Notes: a model not told the origin generated them from the sequence alone. Positions 52,842 through 61,339 are shown, counted from the stretch's first letter. The stretch is DNA of 64,000 nucleotides from Hydrogenophilales bacterium (GCA_016703155.1 JADJCP010000010.1:1-64000), one strand, 5' to 3'. A program made the numbers and translations.

Positions 52842-53290
52842 ACGAACTTCTCCTTGTCCTCGGCTGGACTGGCATCTACGGTGCCATGGCATTGTCCAGC
52901 ATCGGCAGCGTCATCGGCTGTGCCATCGCCGGCCAGGCCGCCATCGGCGCCATGCTCGACACCGAAAGCGGCCATGGCCGGTTCGTCGGCGTCGCGGCCA
53001 TGCCGTCCTCCCAGACCATCTACGGCCTGGTGGTGATGCTCGCCCTGAATCGCGGCGTCACGCCGGAAAACGCCCCGGCCCTGGCGGGCATCGGCCTGCT
53101 CGCCGGCCTGGCGCTGATGTATAGCGCCATCTACCAGGGCCAGTGCTGCGCCTCATCGATCCAGGCGGCCAAGTCGAAGCCGGAGATCCTCGGCCTGTCC
53201 CTGGCCCCGGCGGCCATGGTCGAGGGTTTCGCGGTGTTCGCCTTCATCTTCGCCCTGGTGCTCAGCGGCGGCATCCCGGGAGTCCGGTGA
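52838..53290 (+). CDS. atpK: V-type ATPase subunit K (proteolipid) with Na+-site residues
   Basis: The rotor ring subunit: 150 aa, four helices in two hairpins. The ion-binding glutamate is Glu129 (PAAMVEGFAV). Residues that bind sodium in Enterococcus hirae NtpK align at constant offsets: Ser58 and Gln59 for Thr64 and Gln65, Tyr62 for Tyr68 (PSSQTIYG), Gln100 for Gln110 (YQGQCC), and Glu129 for Glu139. This pattern predicts Na+ instead of H+ coupling. Subunit E starts 1 bp after the stop. Confidence 0.93.
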   Translation: MNELLLVLGWTGIYGAMALSSIGSVIGCAIAGQAAIGAMLDTESGHGRFVGVAAMPSSQTIYGLVVMLALNRGVTPENAPALAGIGLLAGLALMYSAIYQGQCCASSIQAAKSKPEILGLSLAPAAMVEGFAVFAFIFALVLSGGIPGVR

Positions 53291-53291
53291 T

Positions 53292-53981
53292 ATGAGCCCA
53301 CCCACCCACCCGGCCGCCTCGGGCGTCGAGGAACTGATCCGCCGGCTGCATGATGAAGGTGTCGGCAAGGGCCAGGCCGAAGCCGAACAGCGGCTGGCTG
53401 ACGCCCAGGCCCAGGCCAGCCGCATCCTGGCCAAGGCGGAAGAGGATGCCAACGCCCTGCGCGACAAAGCCCGGCTGGAGGTGGAAACCTCCCGTCGTGC
53501 CGGCCAGGAGGCGCTGCAAGTCGCCTTTCGCGACACGGTCCTGAGCCTGAAGAACTGGCTGCTGCAACGTTTCAGCGACGATGTCGAGCGCCTGGTCAGC
53601 GCCGAGATGAGCGACCGGGAATTCCTTCAGCGCCTGATCCTGGAAGTCGCCGGCCGCGTCCGCGAGCGCCACGACCTGGACAGCGAATCGGGCGGCATCG
53701 AGTTGCTGATCCCGGAAGAAGCCGTCGAGGTCGAAGAATTGCGCCGCCACCCCGAGGAACTGCGCGGCGGCACCCTGAGCCATTTCGTTCTGGCGCGCGC
53801 CGGCAGCCTGCTGCGTGAAGGGGTCAGCCTGCACGTCGTCCCGGGCGCGCCGGCCGGCATCCGCATCCGCCTGGTCGACCGGGATGTGGAAATCGACCTG
53901 ACCGATGCCACCGTCGCCAGCTTGCTGCTGCAACACCTGCAACCGCGTTTCCGGGCCTTTCTGGAAGGCATGGTGCGATGA
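53292..53981 (+). CDS. atpE: V-type ATPase subunit E
   Basis: The peripheral stalk subunit. The 229-aa protein has an N-terminal coiled coil rich in Ala, Glu, Gln and Arg (EAEQRLADAQAQASRILAKA) and a C-terminal globular half that would hold subunit A/B. No subunit G or H is encoded nearby, as in chlamydial-type operons. It overlaps the next gene by 4 nt. Confidence 0.85.
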   Translation: MSPPTHPAASGVEELIRRLHDEGVGKGQAEAEQRLADAQAQASRILAKAEEDANALRDKARLEVETSRRAGQEALQVAFRDTVLSLKNWLLQRFSDDVERLVSAEMSDREFLQRLILEVAGRVRERHDLDSESGGIELLIPEEAVEVEELRRHPEELRGGTLSHFVLARAGSLLREGVSLHVVPGAPAGIRIRLVDRDVEIDLTDATVASLLLQHLQPRFRAFLEGMVR

Positions 53982-54681
53982 ATCCGGGGCGCAACCGCTA
54001 CGCCATGCTGGTGTGCGGCCTGCCCGCTTTGCCGCCGGCGTTGTTTGGCGAGCACCTGGCGCCGATTTCGCGACTGCAACTGGACCGTCGGCTCGCCCTG
54101 CTGACCCCGAGGATGCCCGCCAGTTGTCGACCCTGGAGGATGTGCTGCACTGGGACCGCCTGTCCCTGAACCTGAGCGATGCCCAGGCGGTACAGGCATT
54201 TCGCGCCGGCATGGCGAGCCTGCCGCCGGGGTTGCCGCGCGCCGTGGCGCAATGGCGCCTGGAAGACCGGACCGTGCTGGCCGCGTTGCGCCGCCGTCAC
54301 CTTGGCCGGCCGGCACCCGCTCCCGGAGAGCTTTGGGGCTGCGGCCGCCTGCTGGAGCGCATTCAGCGCGCCTGGACCGAACCGGTATTCGGCCTGGAGC
54401 GCCACCTCCCCTGGGTGGCCGAGGCCGCGCGTCTGCTGGCGGCGGGCGACTCACCCGGGCTGGAACGGCTGCTGCTCGGCCACACCTGGGACGGCCTGGG
54501 ACGCCAGGGCGCGGGCCATTATTTCGATTTCGAGGCGGTGGCGATCTATGTCCTCAAGTGGGACATCCTGCGCCGCTGGTCCGGTTACAACGGCGTCGCG
54601 GCGCTACGCCGCTTCATGGAACTATCCGACGCGGGTCTGGACGGCAGACAGGCGCTGTTCGCCCCGCTTCAAGGAGTGTGA
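53978..54681 (+). CDS. V-type ATPase C-like subunit (DUF2764; one frameshift)
   Basis: This gene occupies the place of the chlamydial and Bacteroides V-ATPase gene of the DUF2764 family, thought to stand in for subunit C. It opens YAMLVCGLPALPPALFG, like the YYLVAGLPEL starts of that family. The frame is lost in the C4 run at 54105-54108; one added C yields LLTPEDARQLSTLEDVLHWD and a 234-aa protein ending AGLDGRQALFAPLQGV. YFDFEAVAIYVLKWDILRRW near the C-terminus is a conserved tail. The break looks like a homopolymer error. Confidence 0.8.
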
Positions 54682-54683
54682 AG

Positions 54684-56526
54684 ATGGTTGCAGACAACGG
54701 CCTGGTACAGGCCACGGCACGGGTGATCTCGGTCCAGGAGGATCTGGTGGCCATCGAAACCCTGGTCGGGCCGGAAGGCCGGCGCCCCCTGATGAAGAAC
54801 GAGGTGATCTACATCTGCCCGCGCCCCGCCCCGGCGAGCGCCAGGAGCGCCTCAAGGGCGAAGTGCTGCGCATCCACGGCGACACCGCCGTGGCCCGGGT
54901 GTTCGAGAGCACCCAGGGGGTCGGGGTCGGCGACCCGGTGGAACAAAGTGGCGAACTGCTCTCGGTCGAACTTGGGCCGGGCCTGCTCGGCCAGGTCTTC
55001 GACGGCCTGCAGAATCCCCTGGAAAAACTCGCCGCCGAATACGGCTTTTCCCTGCCGCGGGGTGTCGCCATCGACCGGCTCGACCGCAACCAGAAGTGGT
55101 CCTTCGTCCCGGCGGTGACCGCCGGGGCCAAACTGCGCGCCGGCGCCAGCCTGGGCAGCGTCCAGGAAGGCCGCTTCAGCCACCGCATCCTGGCGCCCTT
55201 CGACCTGCCGGGCGAAGTGGAAGTCACCTGGATCCAGGCCGGCAGTGCCACCCTGGATGTGCCCGTGGCGCGGCTGCGCGATACCCTGGGCCGCGAGCGC
55301 GACGTCACCCTGGTGCAGCGCTGGCCGGTGCGCCGGCCGTTGCCCGGGCAGATGCTGCGCCGGGGCCTGTGCGAACGGCTCTACCCGAACGAGCCGCTGA
55401 TCACCCAGCAACGCCTGATCGACACCTTCTTCCCCATCGCCCGGGGCGGCACGGCGTGCATCCCCGGCCCCTTCGGCGCCGGCAAGACCGTCCTGCAAGG
55501 CCTCATCGCCCGCCATTCGGCGGTCGACATCGTCATCGTCGTCGCCTGCGGCGAACGCGCCGGCGAGGTGGTCGAGACCATCAGCGAGTTCCCGCAACTG
55601 CGCGACCCGCGCACCGGCGGCAGCCTGATGGACCGCACCGTCATCATCTGCAACACCTCCTCCATGCCGGTCGCCGCCCGCGAGGCTTCGATCTACACCG
55701 GCATCACCATCGCCGAGTACTACCGGCACATGGGCTTCAACGTCCTGCTGCTCGCCGACTCGACCTCGCGCTGGGCGCAGGCGATGCGCGAGACTTCGGG
55801 GCGCATGGAGGAAATCCCCGGCGAGGAGGCCTTCCCCGCCTATCTCGACTCGTCCATCCGCGCCGTCTACGAGCGTGCCGGGGTGATGCGCACGGTCGAT
55901 GGCTTCGTGGGCAGTTTCACCTGATCGGCACGGTGTCGCCCGCCGGCGGCAACTTCGAGGAACCGGTCACGCAATCCACACTGGGCACGGTGAAAACCTT
56001 CCTGGGCCTGAGTGCCGAACGCGCCTACAAGCGCTTCTACCCGGCCGTCGATCCGCTGCTCTCCTGGTCGCGCTACAACGAGCAACTGACCGACTGGTAC
56101 GACGCCAACGTCGCCCCCGGCTGGACCGACCGGGTGCGGGCGATGATCGACCTGCTGCGGCGCGGCGACGGCATCCTGCAAATGATGCAGGTCACCGGCG
56201 AGGAAGGCGTCAGCCTGGACGATTTCGTCACCTACCAGAAGGCCGTGTTTCTGGACGCCGTCTATTTGCAGCAGGACGCCTTCGACGAAGTCGACAGCGC
56301 CACGCCCCTGGAGCGCCAGCGCGCGACCTTCGACCTGGCCTATCGGCTGGTCACCAGAACCTGGGCGTTCAAGGACAAGGAAGCAGCACGCGGCCACTTC
56401 ATTCGCCTCACGGGCCTGTTCAAGAACCTCAACTACGCCCGCGCCGACAGCCCGGAGCATGGCGACTACCTGCGCCAGATCGAGCTGCCCGAGCCGGCCA
56501 CGCAAGCATCGCGGCCCGCGCACTAA
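54684..56526 (+). CDS. atpA: V-type ATPase catalytic subunit A (two frameshifts)
   Basis: The catalytic subunit, with P-loop GPFGAGKTVLQG and the nearby VACGERAGEVVETISEFP, MDRTVIICNTSSMPVAAREA, LLADSTSRWAQAMRE and SPAGGNFEEPVTQSTL. The first break is in the C4 run at 54824-54827 (one added C gives CPRPRPGERQERLKGEV); the second is at 55920-55921, where CACC to CACCC gives GSFTLIGTVSPAGG. Repaired, it is 614 aa, normal for A subunits (about 590). AAGGAG precedes the ATG. It is last in the operon; normally A precedes B. All motifs are intact, so decay is unlikely. Confidence 0.92.
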
Positions 56527-56908
56527 AAGTGTGTTGATGACCCATGGCAACATGCCCCAATGGCACTCCTTAAGCCTGTCGTTGGAAAATCCCCCTTTGA
56601 TTGGGCTGACACTGTTGAAATCCCTGTAAATCCCTACCCTTCGGTACCGCATTCCCCTCAGGAAACGCTTATTCGCTCATGGTCATTGCGAGCGAAGCGC
56701 GGCAATCCAGTGCGCGAAATAAATCAACAGCCTATGGATCGCCACGTCGCTGCGCGCCTCGCATGACGAATTCTTCAGCGTTTCCCCAGGAATTTGCCGA
56801 CGCCTTCTTGATCCCGCGCAACACACCTGTCCCGGCTGGGCTGGCCAAGGCTTAGAATCACGGCAGTTCCACCGACGATTCCGATTAACCACCCTCGCGA
56901 GGCCCATC
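56527..56908. other. Intergenic stretch after the V-ATPase operon with repeat copy 1
   Basis: A 382-bp gap. It holds a repeat copy at 56682-56767 and a short C-run/TTTG sequence near 56588 that recalls one arm of the apbE repeat. No convincing gene or terminator is seen; the short frame at 56560 is formed by the repeat. Confidence 0.6.
56682..56767. repeat. Palindromic repeat element, copy 1
   Basis: About 86 bp with inverted ends GTCATTGCGAG and CTCGCATGAC, inner pair GAAGCGCGGCAATCC / GGATCGCCACGTCGC, and centre with AATCAACAGCCTATGG. It is one of four copies between 56.6 and 60.9 kb. Confidence 0.85.
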
Positions 56909-57740
56909 ATGTCCATTCGCCATCTGATCCTTGCGCTTGCCCTCGCCGGCAGCGTTGCCACGCCCGCGCGGGCGCAGTTTCCTCGATCCGACCCTGCTCC
57001 TCCAGGGGCTCGTGCAGACCGCTCAAATGGCGCAGCAGGGCAACGCCCTGGCGCAGACCCGCATGGGGCAACTGCTGGAGAGCGGATTTGGCGTGCCCCG
57101 CGACCTCGGCCGGGCCCTCGGCTGGTATGAGCTGTCCGCCGCGCAAAAAGACCCCCTCGGTCTGTACAACCTGGGGCGTCTGCTGATCGAAGGCAAGGGC
57201 ATCCCAAAAGACACCGACCGGGGCGCCAGGCTGCTTTCCGCCGCCGCCGAACTCAACGTCGCCGCCGCCCAGGTGCAACTCGCCGCCCTGCTCGAACTCG
57301 GCCAGGGCGTCCCGGCCAGTCAGGAAATGGCCGTGTTCTGGCTGCGCAAGGCCGCCGAACTCGGCGACGTGAACGCCCAGACCCGCCTCGCCGCCAAATA
57401 CGTCCAGGGGCAAGGCGTCGCCGCCGACCCCGCCGAGGCCGTGAAATGGTACGAAATAGCCTCCGAAGCCGGCGACCGTGAAGCCCAGGCCAGCCTCGGG
57501 CAACTCCTCCTCAACGGCGCCCAGGGCCTGCCGCGCGACCCGGCACGCGCCGGCTCCTGGCTCGCCCTCGCCGCCGGCCAGGGCCAGGTCAGCGCCATGA
57601 TGGCGCTTGGCCGGATGTTCGAAACCGGCGATGGCGTCGCCCGCGATGCCGCCAACGCCGGCTACTGGTACAGCCGCGCCGCCGTCGCCGGGGCCAGCGA
57701 CGCCCGCCCGGCACTGGAACGGCTGCGCGCCGGGAAGTAG
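56909..57740 (+). CDS. Exported Sel1-repeat (TPR-like) protein (one frameshift)
   Basis: A secreted protein of Sel1-like repeats, about 36 residues each, such as AQTRMGQLLESGFGVPRDLGRALGWY and later AVFWLRKAAELGDVNAQTRLA. These alpha-solenoids usually bind other proteins. The signal peptide (SIRHLILALALAGSVATPARAQF) is in another frame from the repeats; removing one T from the T3 run near 56979-56981 gives AQFLDPTLLLQG and a 276-aa protein. Without the fix, the repeats would begin at an internal ATG without export. Partner unknown. Confidence 0.78.
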
Positions 57741-57746
57741 TCCGAG

Positions 57747-57779
57747 GGCAAGCGGTGCCCATGCCGGACACCGCTTGCC
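57747..57779. other. Hairpin after the Sel1-repeat gene
   Basis: A perfect 11-bp inverted repeat (57747-57757 with 57769-57779) and an 11-nt loop. No T run follows directly. The rest of the 281-bp gap to 58022 is A-rich at 57877-57905 and holds only a possible 31-aa frame, which I do not call. Confidence 0.5.
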
Positions 57780-58021
57780 AGCGGGGGTGACTGAGCGTCT
57801 AATTCCTCGACAGGGTGGCGCACAAACCAGACGGGACAGCATGCCACCCACCTGCTTCAAGGAACGGAGCAGGCAAAGATAAAAAAAAATGAAAAAACCA
57901 AAATCGGGGAGTGAAAATGATGGGTATGTCCAGGCAACCAGATGATTTGCTTGTGGAAACAGGTGCTTCCGTTTTCAAGATTGCTCACTGCTTGGTGTGC
58001 ATATCAGGTTAGCCCTGTTCA

Positions 58022-58615
58022 ATGTCCCTACTGGCCCGCACACAGAAACTTTCCGACGACCTCTACAACGTAGTCGATGGTCGCCCTGTGCGGTCGGGAG
58101 TACGTGAGCGCCTCGCTGGCGGAAGTTTCGACGCGGTGCACGAACATCACCGATCAGTCGCACTCCTTGTTCAGCACGGGCTCTACGGCTCGGCTTTTGT
58201 TCTGTTGCGCCCAATGTTTGATGGCTGCATCAACGGCATGTGGCTCACCTATCTCGCCAATGACGGCGAACTTGATCGTTTTGCCAACAATCGGCTCACT
58301 CCAGAACCGACTAAGGTCATCAAGCGCCTCAAGAAGAATGATATTCACAGCTCCGACATCCTTCACAGAATCAACCAGTCCGCGTGGAAGTCGATGAGCA
58401 GCTACGTTCATGGCGGTTATCTGCAAGTGGTTCGCCGAAATAGCGAAGAATTTCTCGGCTCCAATTACGCCCCCGCCGAAATCGAAGAAGTCTTGGGGCT
58501 TGCGAACTGGTTCGCTTTGTTGGCGGCGGTTGAAATCACGCAGCTTTCGAACAATCCAGTGTTCTTTAACGATGTCATTTCTATTGCCCAAGGCTATGTG
58601 GCCGCACAGGGCTAA
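58022..58615 (+). CDS. Uncharacterised helical protein, DUF6988-like, lower GC
   Basis: A 197-aa protein with no signal peptide. It is largely helical, with HEHHRSVALLVQHGLYGSAFVLLRPMFDG and SMSSYVHGGYLQVVRR. These segments resemble DUF6988-type proteins of unknown role; the similarity is from memory and weak. Its base composition is visibly less GC-rich than its neighbours and it lies in a repeat-rich stretch, which suggests recent acquisition. It could belong to a defence- or mobile-element-linked cargo, but no partner gene is seen. Confidence 0.6.
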   Translation: MSLLARTQKLSDDLYNVVDGRPVRSGVRERLAGGSFDAVHEHHRSVALLVQHGLYGSAFVLLRPMFDGCINGMWLTYLANDGELDRFANNRLTPEPTKVIKRLKKNDIHSSDILHRINQSAWKSMSSYVHGGYLQVVRRNSEEFLGSNYAPAEIEEVLGLANWFALLAAVEITQLSNNPVFFNDVISIAQGYVAAQG

Positions 58616-58709
58616 CTTCCCATCATTCCACCGGACGCTGTGCGATGAAGCCGCGCTGCGTCGGTGACTTCTACGTTGGGCGCCACGATAACAAGCAACC
58701 TGGTGGTGG

Positions 58710-59204
58710 ATGAGGATGCAGCCGCTTGGGCGGTCCATGTCGGCGCGACGCGATGCGCGCGTCTATATTCTCCTGGGGCTGGGTCTGGTGTTTGCCCTGG
58801 CGGGCGTCACCATTGAGCCAGGCACGAATTGCAGCGAAAGCGGGGAATGTGCGCCCTGGCTGATCCATGTCGCGCTTGTGGTCGGGGTGCTGGTGAGCCT
58901 ATCCGGTATTGCCATGCTGTTGGCCAACCGACAATGGGGCTACCGGTTGAACATGGACGAGAGACGTCTCTATTGGTGGGACACAAGCCGGTCGCCGGAG
59001 CCGCGCAGCCTCGTGTTGGATGACGTGTCGTTGATCAAGGTGCGGGTTGTCTGCGAGGGCAGCGATCATGTCTTCTTCTATGACCAGGCGGGCAATTTGT
59101 TACCCTTTCCGTCTGAAGGCGTGTCCCCGCCGGCATGTGAGAATTGGGCGCGGGACATTGGCGACCGGTTTCCCCATGTCAAAGTCGAGGTCGAGGATGC
59201 CTAG
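58710..59204 (+). CDS. Small two-helix membrane protein, unknown function
   Basis: A 164-aa protein with two helices (VYILLGLGLVFALAGVTI and IHVALVVGVLVSLSGIAMLL) separated by a Cys-containing loop (GTNCSESGECAPW), then a soluble domain of ~80 residues (YRLNMDERRLYWWDTSRSPE). I do not recognise a family. Later ATGs (58716, 58737) are alternative starts. Its 3' end is duplicated in the next ~217 bp. Confidence 0.6.
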   Translation: MRMQPLGRSMSARRDARVYILLGLGLVFALAGVTIEPGTNCSESGECAPWLIHVALVVGVLVSLSGIAMLLANRQWGYRLNMDERRLYWWDTSRSPEPRSLVLDDVSLIKVRVVCEGSDHVFFYDQAGNLLPFPSEGVSPPACENWARDIGDRFPHVKVEVEDA

Positions 59205-59229
59205 CGAAACGCTGATATATTCGTTCATG

Positions 59230-59315
59230 GTCATTGCGAGCGGAGCGCGGCAATCCAGTGCACTGTATAAGTCAACAGCCCTGGATCGCCACGTCGCTGC
59301 GCGCCTCGCGATGAC
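59230..59315. repeat. Palindromic repeat element, copy 2
   Basis: Ends GTCATTGCGAG and CTCGCGATGAC are inverted. The inner sequence differs from copy 1 by a few bases (GCGGAGCGCGG, GCACTGTATAAG). Confidence 0.85.
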
Positions 59316-59446
59316 GAATTCTTCTCCGTCTGAAGGCGTGTCCCCGCCGGCATGTGAGCACTGGGCGCGGGTCATTGGCGGCAGGTTTCCCCATGTCAAA
59401 GTCGAGGTCGGGGATGCCTAGCGAAACGCTGATTTATTCGCTCATT

Positions 59447-59533
59447 GTCGTTGCGAGCGAAGCGCGGCAATCCAGTGCACTATATAAATCAACAGCCTAT
59501 GGATCGCCACGTCGCTGCGCGCCTCGCGCTGTC
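59447..59533. repeat. Palindromic repeat element, copy 3
   Basis: Same element as copy 1, inside unit 2 of the tandem duplication, with a decayed right end (CTCGCGCTGTC). Confidence 0.85.
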
Positions 59534-59628
59534 GAATTCTTCAGCGTTTCCCTGGCGCCAAGGCCGCCTGCATGGCATTCCCGCAGGATGTCGGTGCCCG
59601 ACAAACGCTTCGGGAGGGGCGTTAGGCC

Positions 59629-60051
59629 ATGCCCACATCCTCTGTCATGAACATTTCGGGGGCCTGGAAATACCTCGCCGCCTGGTGCGTCATGTTGCTC
59701 GTGTCCATAGTCAACGGGGCCGCGCGCGATCTCACCTATGGCAAATACATGAGCGAGCTTGCCGCGCATCAACTGTCCACGGTGACCAGTGTTCTGTCGC
59801 TCGGGGTGGTGATCTGGGTTTTTGTCCGCCGCTATCCGCCGTCTTCCGCACGCCACGCCGTTAGCATCGGGCTGGCGTGGGCCACGCTGACCGTGGCCTT
59901 CGAATTTCTCTTCTTCCACTTTATCGGCGGCCATTCGTGGGCGGAGTTGCTCGCCAACTACAACATTTTCGAGGGGCGCGTCTGGGTCGTTGTCCTCCTC
60001 TGGGTGGCCGCCGCGCCCTATGTCTTCTTTCGTTTCCGCCGTCCGGCTTGA
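59629..60051 (+). CDS. Four-helix membrane protein, unknown function
   Basis: A 140-aa protein with four likely helices: YLAAWCVMLLVSIVNGAARDL, STVTSVLSLGVVIWVFVRRY, GLAWATLTVAFEFLFFHFI and WVVVLLWVAAAPYVFFRF. A conserved-looking GGHSWAELLANYNIFEGRVW loop lies before the last helix. GGAGGGG precedes the ATG by about eight bases. It resembles small uncharacterised inner-membrane proteins found in many proteobacteria. No function is proposed. Confidence 0.72.
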   Translation: MPTSSVMNISGAWKYLAAWCVMLLVSIVNGAARDLTYGKYMSELAAHQLSTVTSVLSLGVVIWVFVRRYPPSSARHAVSIGLAWATLTVAFEFLFFHFIGGHSWAELLANYNIFEGRVWVVVLLWVAAAPYVFFRFRRPA

Positions 60052-60145
60052 CCGCGCCTGCGCGAAATGCCAGGCCGGCGCTGCTCACTGGGCTATAAAC
60101 AAACCATAGGCTTGTGAGCCTGGGCGGTTGAGTGAAAGGCGCATC

Positions 60146-60724
60146 ATGAAAACAACCACGCACATTCTTTCGGCTTCATTGGTCGCGGTCGGTCTTGGCC
60201 TGAGCGCTTGCGCCACGACCGAGGAAATCCAGCAAACAGCGCGCCTGAACGACCGGCTCGGCAAGCTGGAAGACGCCGTCAGCCAGTTGCAGCAATCCAG
60301 CCAGATGCTGAACCAGCAGGTCGGTTCGATCCAGACCGAGCTTGCCAGGACGCGACACCAGGGTCTTTTGGCGAAGCAAATCGTTCTGACCGAGGACAAG
60401 CTCCTCTTCCCGCACAACTCGGTGGATCTGACCGGACAGGACGTGAAAGCCCTGGATGCGCTCATTGATGAGATCAAGGCCGGCGCCCCCAATTATCACG
60501 TGGAGATTCAGGGGCATACCGACGACAGCGGCAATCCGGAGTTCAACTACCTGCTGGGCGAAGGCCGGGCCAAGGCGGTGCAACGCTATCTGCACCAGTT
60601 CGGCGGTATCCCCCTGTATCGCATGTCTCCCCTCTCCTATGGGGCTCGCATACCCGCCACCGCCAGGCCCGGAGATGCCGGGACGGCCTCAAGCCGCAGG
60701 GTGGAAGTGCTGATTTTCAGATAA
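60146..60724 (+). CDS. OmpA-family peptidoglycan-associated lipoprotein
   Basis: A 192-aa lipoprotein with lipobox LSACA (Cys about 22), a short coiled coil (RLGKLEDAVSQLQQSSQMLN) and an OmpA C-terminal domain with VEIQGHTDDSGNPEFNYLLGEGRAKAV. The TDD...N...GE.RA pattern binds diaminopimelate of peptidoglycan, so it should tether the outer membrane or envelope. I start at ATG 60146 (MKTTTHIL). Confidence 0.88.
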   Translation: MKTTTHILSASLVAVGLGLSACATTEEIQQTARLNDRLGKLEDAVSQLQQSSQMLNQQVGSIQTELARTRHQGLLAKQIVLTEDKLLFPHNSVDLTGQDVKALDALIDEIKAGAPNYHVEIQGHTDDSGNPEFNYLLGEGRAKAVQRYLHQFGGIPLYRMSPLSYGARIPATARPGDAGTASSRRVEVLIFR

Positions 60725-60792
60725 CGGGGCCGCTGCATTCTGACAGACCCGTCAGGCCGACACTAAAGGAAAGGCTGTTTTTTTCGCCAATG

Positions 60793-60879
60793 GTCAATGC
60801 GAGCGGAGCGCGGCAATCCGGTGCACTATATCAATCAACAGCGTATGGATCGCCACGTCGCCGCGCGCCACGCGATGAC
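60793..60879. repeat. Palindromic repeat element, copy 4
   Basis: Same element as copy 1, slightly diverged (GTCAATGCGAG, GCGCCACGCGATGAC). It fills most of the 213-bp gap between the OmpA-like gene and gloA. Confidence 0.83.
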
Positions 60880-60937
60880 GCTTCCCTGGGCTCGCTTTTC
60901 TCCGGCGCGTTCATATACACACACAGGAATCCCCCAA

Positions 60938-61339
60938 ATGAGACTGCTCCACACCATGATCCGCAGCGGCGATCTGGATCGTTCGATTGCCTTCTACACC
61001 GGGATTCTCGGCATGACGCTGTTGCGCCGGAAGGACTATCCCGAAGGAAAGTTCACCCTGGCCTTCGTCGGCTACGGTAACGAGGCGAACAGCTCGGTGA
61101 TCGAGCTGACCTACAACTGGGGCGTCGAGCGCTATGATCTGGGCACCGGTTTCGGTCATCTGGCGATCGAGGTGGACGATGTCTATGCCGCCTGCGCCGA
61201 AATCGAGAAAAAAGGCGGCAAGATTCTGCGCCCGGCCGGGCCGATGAACGCCGGCACGACGATCATCGCCTTCGTCGCCGACCCGGACGGGTATCCGATC
61301 GAGCTGATCGGCAAACCAACGAGGAATGGAGATGGCTGA
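60938..61339 (+). CDS. gloA: Lactoylglutathione lyase (glyoxalase I)
   Basis: GloA turns the methylglyoxal-glutathione adduct into lactoylglutathione. The 133-aa protein starts MRLLHTMIRSGDLDRSIAFYTGILGM, with metal ligands His5 and Glu56 (SVIELTYN), His74 (GFGHLAIEV) and Glu122 (YPIELI) in the usual places. I chose ATG 60938 because the open frame upstream is repeat sequence. It overlaps the next gene by 8 nt. It fits with the glutathione genes at 28-31 kb. Confidence 0.94.
   Translation: MRLLHTMIRSGDLDRSIAFYTGILGMTLLRRKDYPEGKFTLAFVGYGNEANSSVIELTYNWGVERYDLGTGFGHLAIEVDDVYAACAEIEKKGGKILRPAGPMNAGTTIIAFVADPDGYPIELIGKPTRNGDG

Larger units (their letters stand above)
59109..59543. repeat. 217-bp tandem duplication carrying the 3' end of the membrane-protein gene and a repeat element
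   Basis: Unit 1 (59109-59325) and unit 2 (59326-59543) share CCGTCTGAAGGCGTGTCCCC, a shared GCCGGCATGTGAG, TTTCCCCATGTCAAAGTCGAGGTCG and GGATGCCTAGCGAAACGCTGAT, at a constant offset of 217 bp. Each unit holds the last ~32 codons of the gene plus one palindromic repeat. The 424-bp gap 59205-59628 is thus wholly explained by duplication and repeats. Confidence 0.9.

Noticed and set aside
129..56526. Programmed ribosomal frameshifting as the cause of the broken frames
   Set aside because: The sites share no slippery heptamer or following structure, and the shifts differ in direction. Homopolymer miscounts explain nearly all of them.
57877..58011. A 31-aa frame and an A-rich run before the gene at 58022
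   Set aside because: No ribosome site, no conservation visible, and the length is within chance.
59047..59421. A 124-codon frame overlapping the duplicated 3' end
   Set aside because: It is created by the tandem duplication and the repeat, with no start signal.
56682..60879. CRISPR array
   Set aside because: Four copies of a repeat are far apart, with genes between them and no regular spacers.
60797..60937. N-terminal extension of gloA from an upstream ATG
   Set aside because: The added residues are encoded by the palindromic repeat; GloA homologues begin at MRLLHTMIR.
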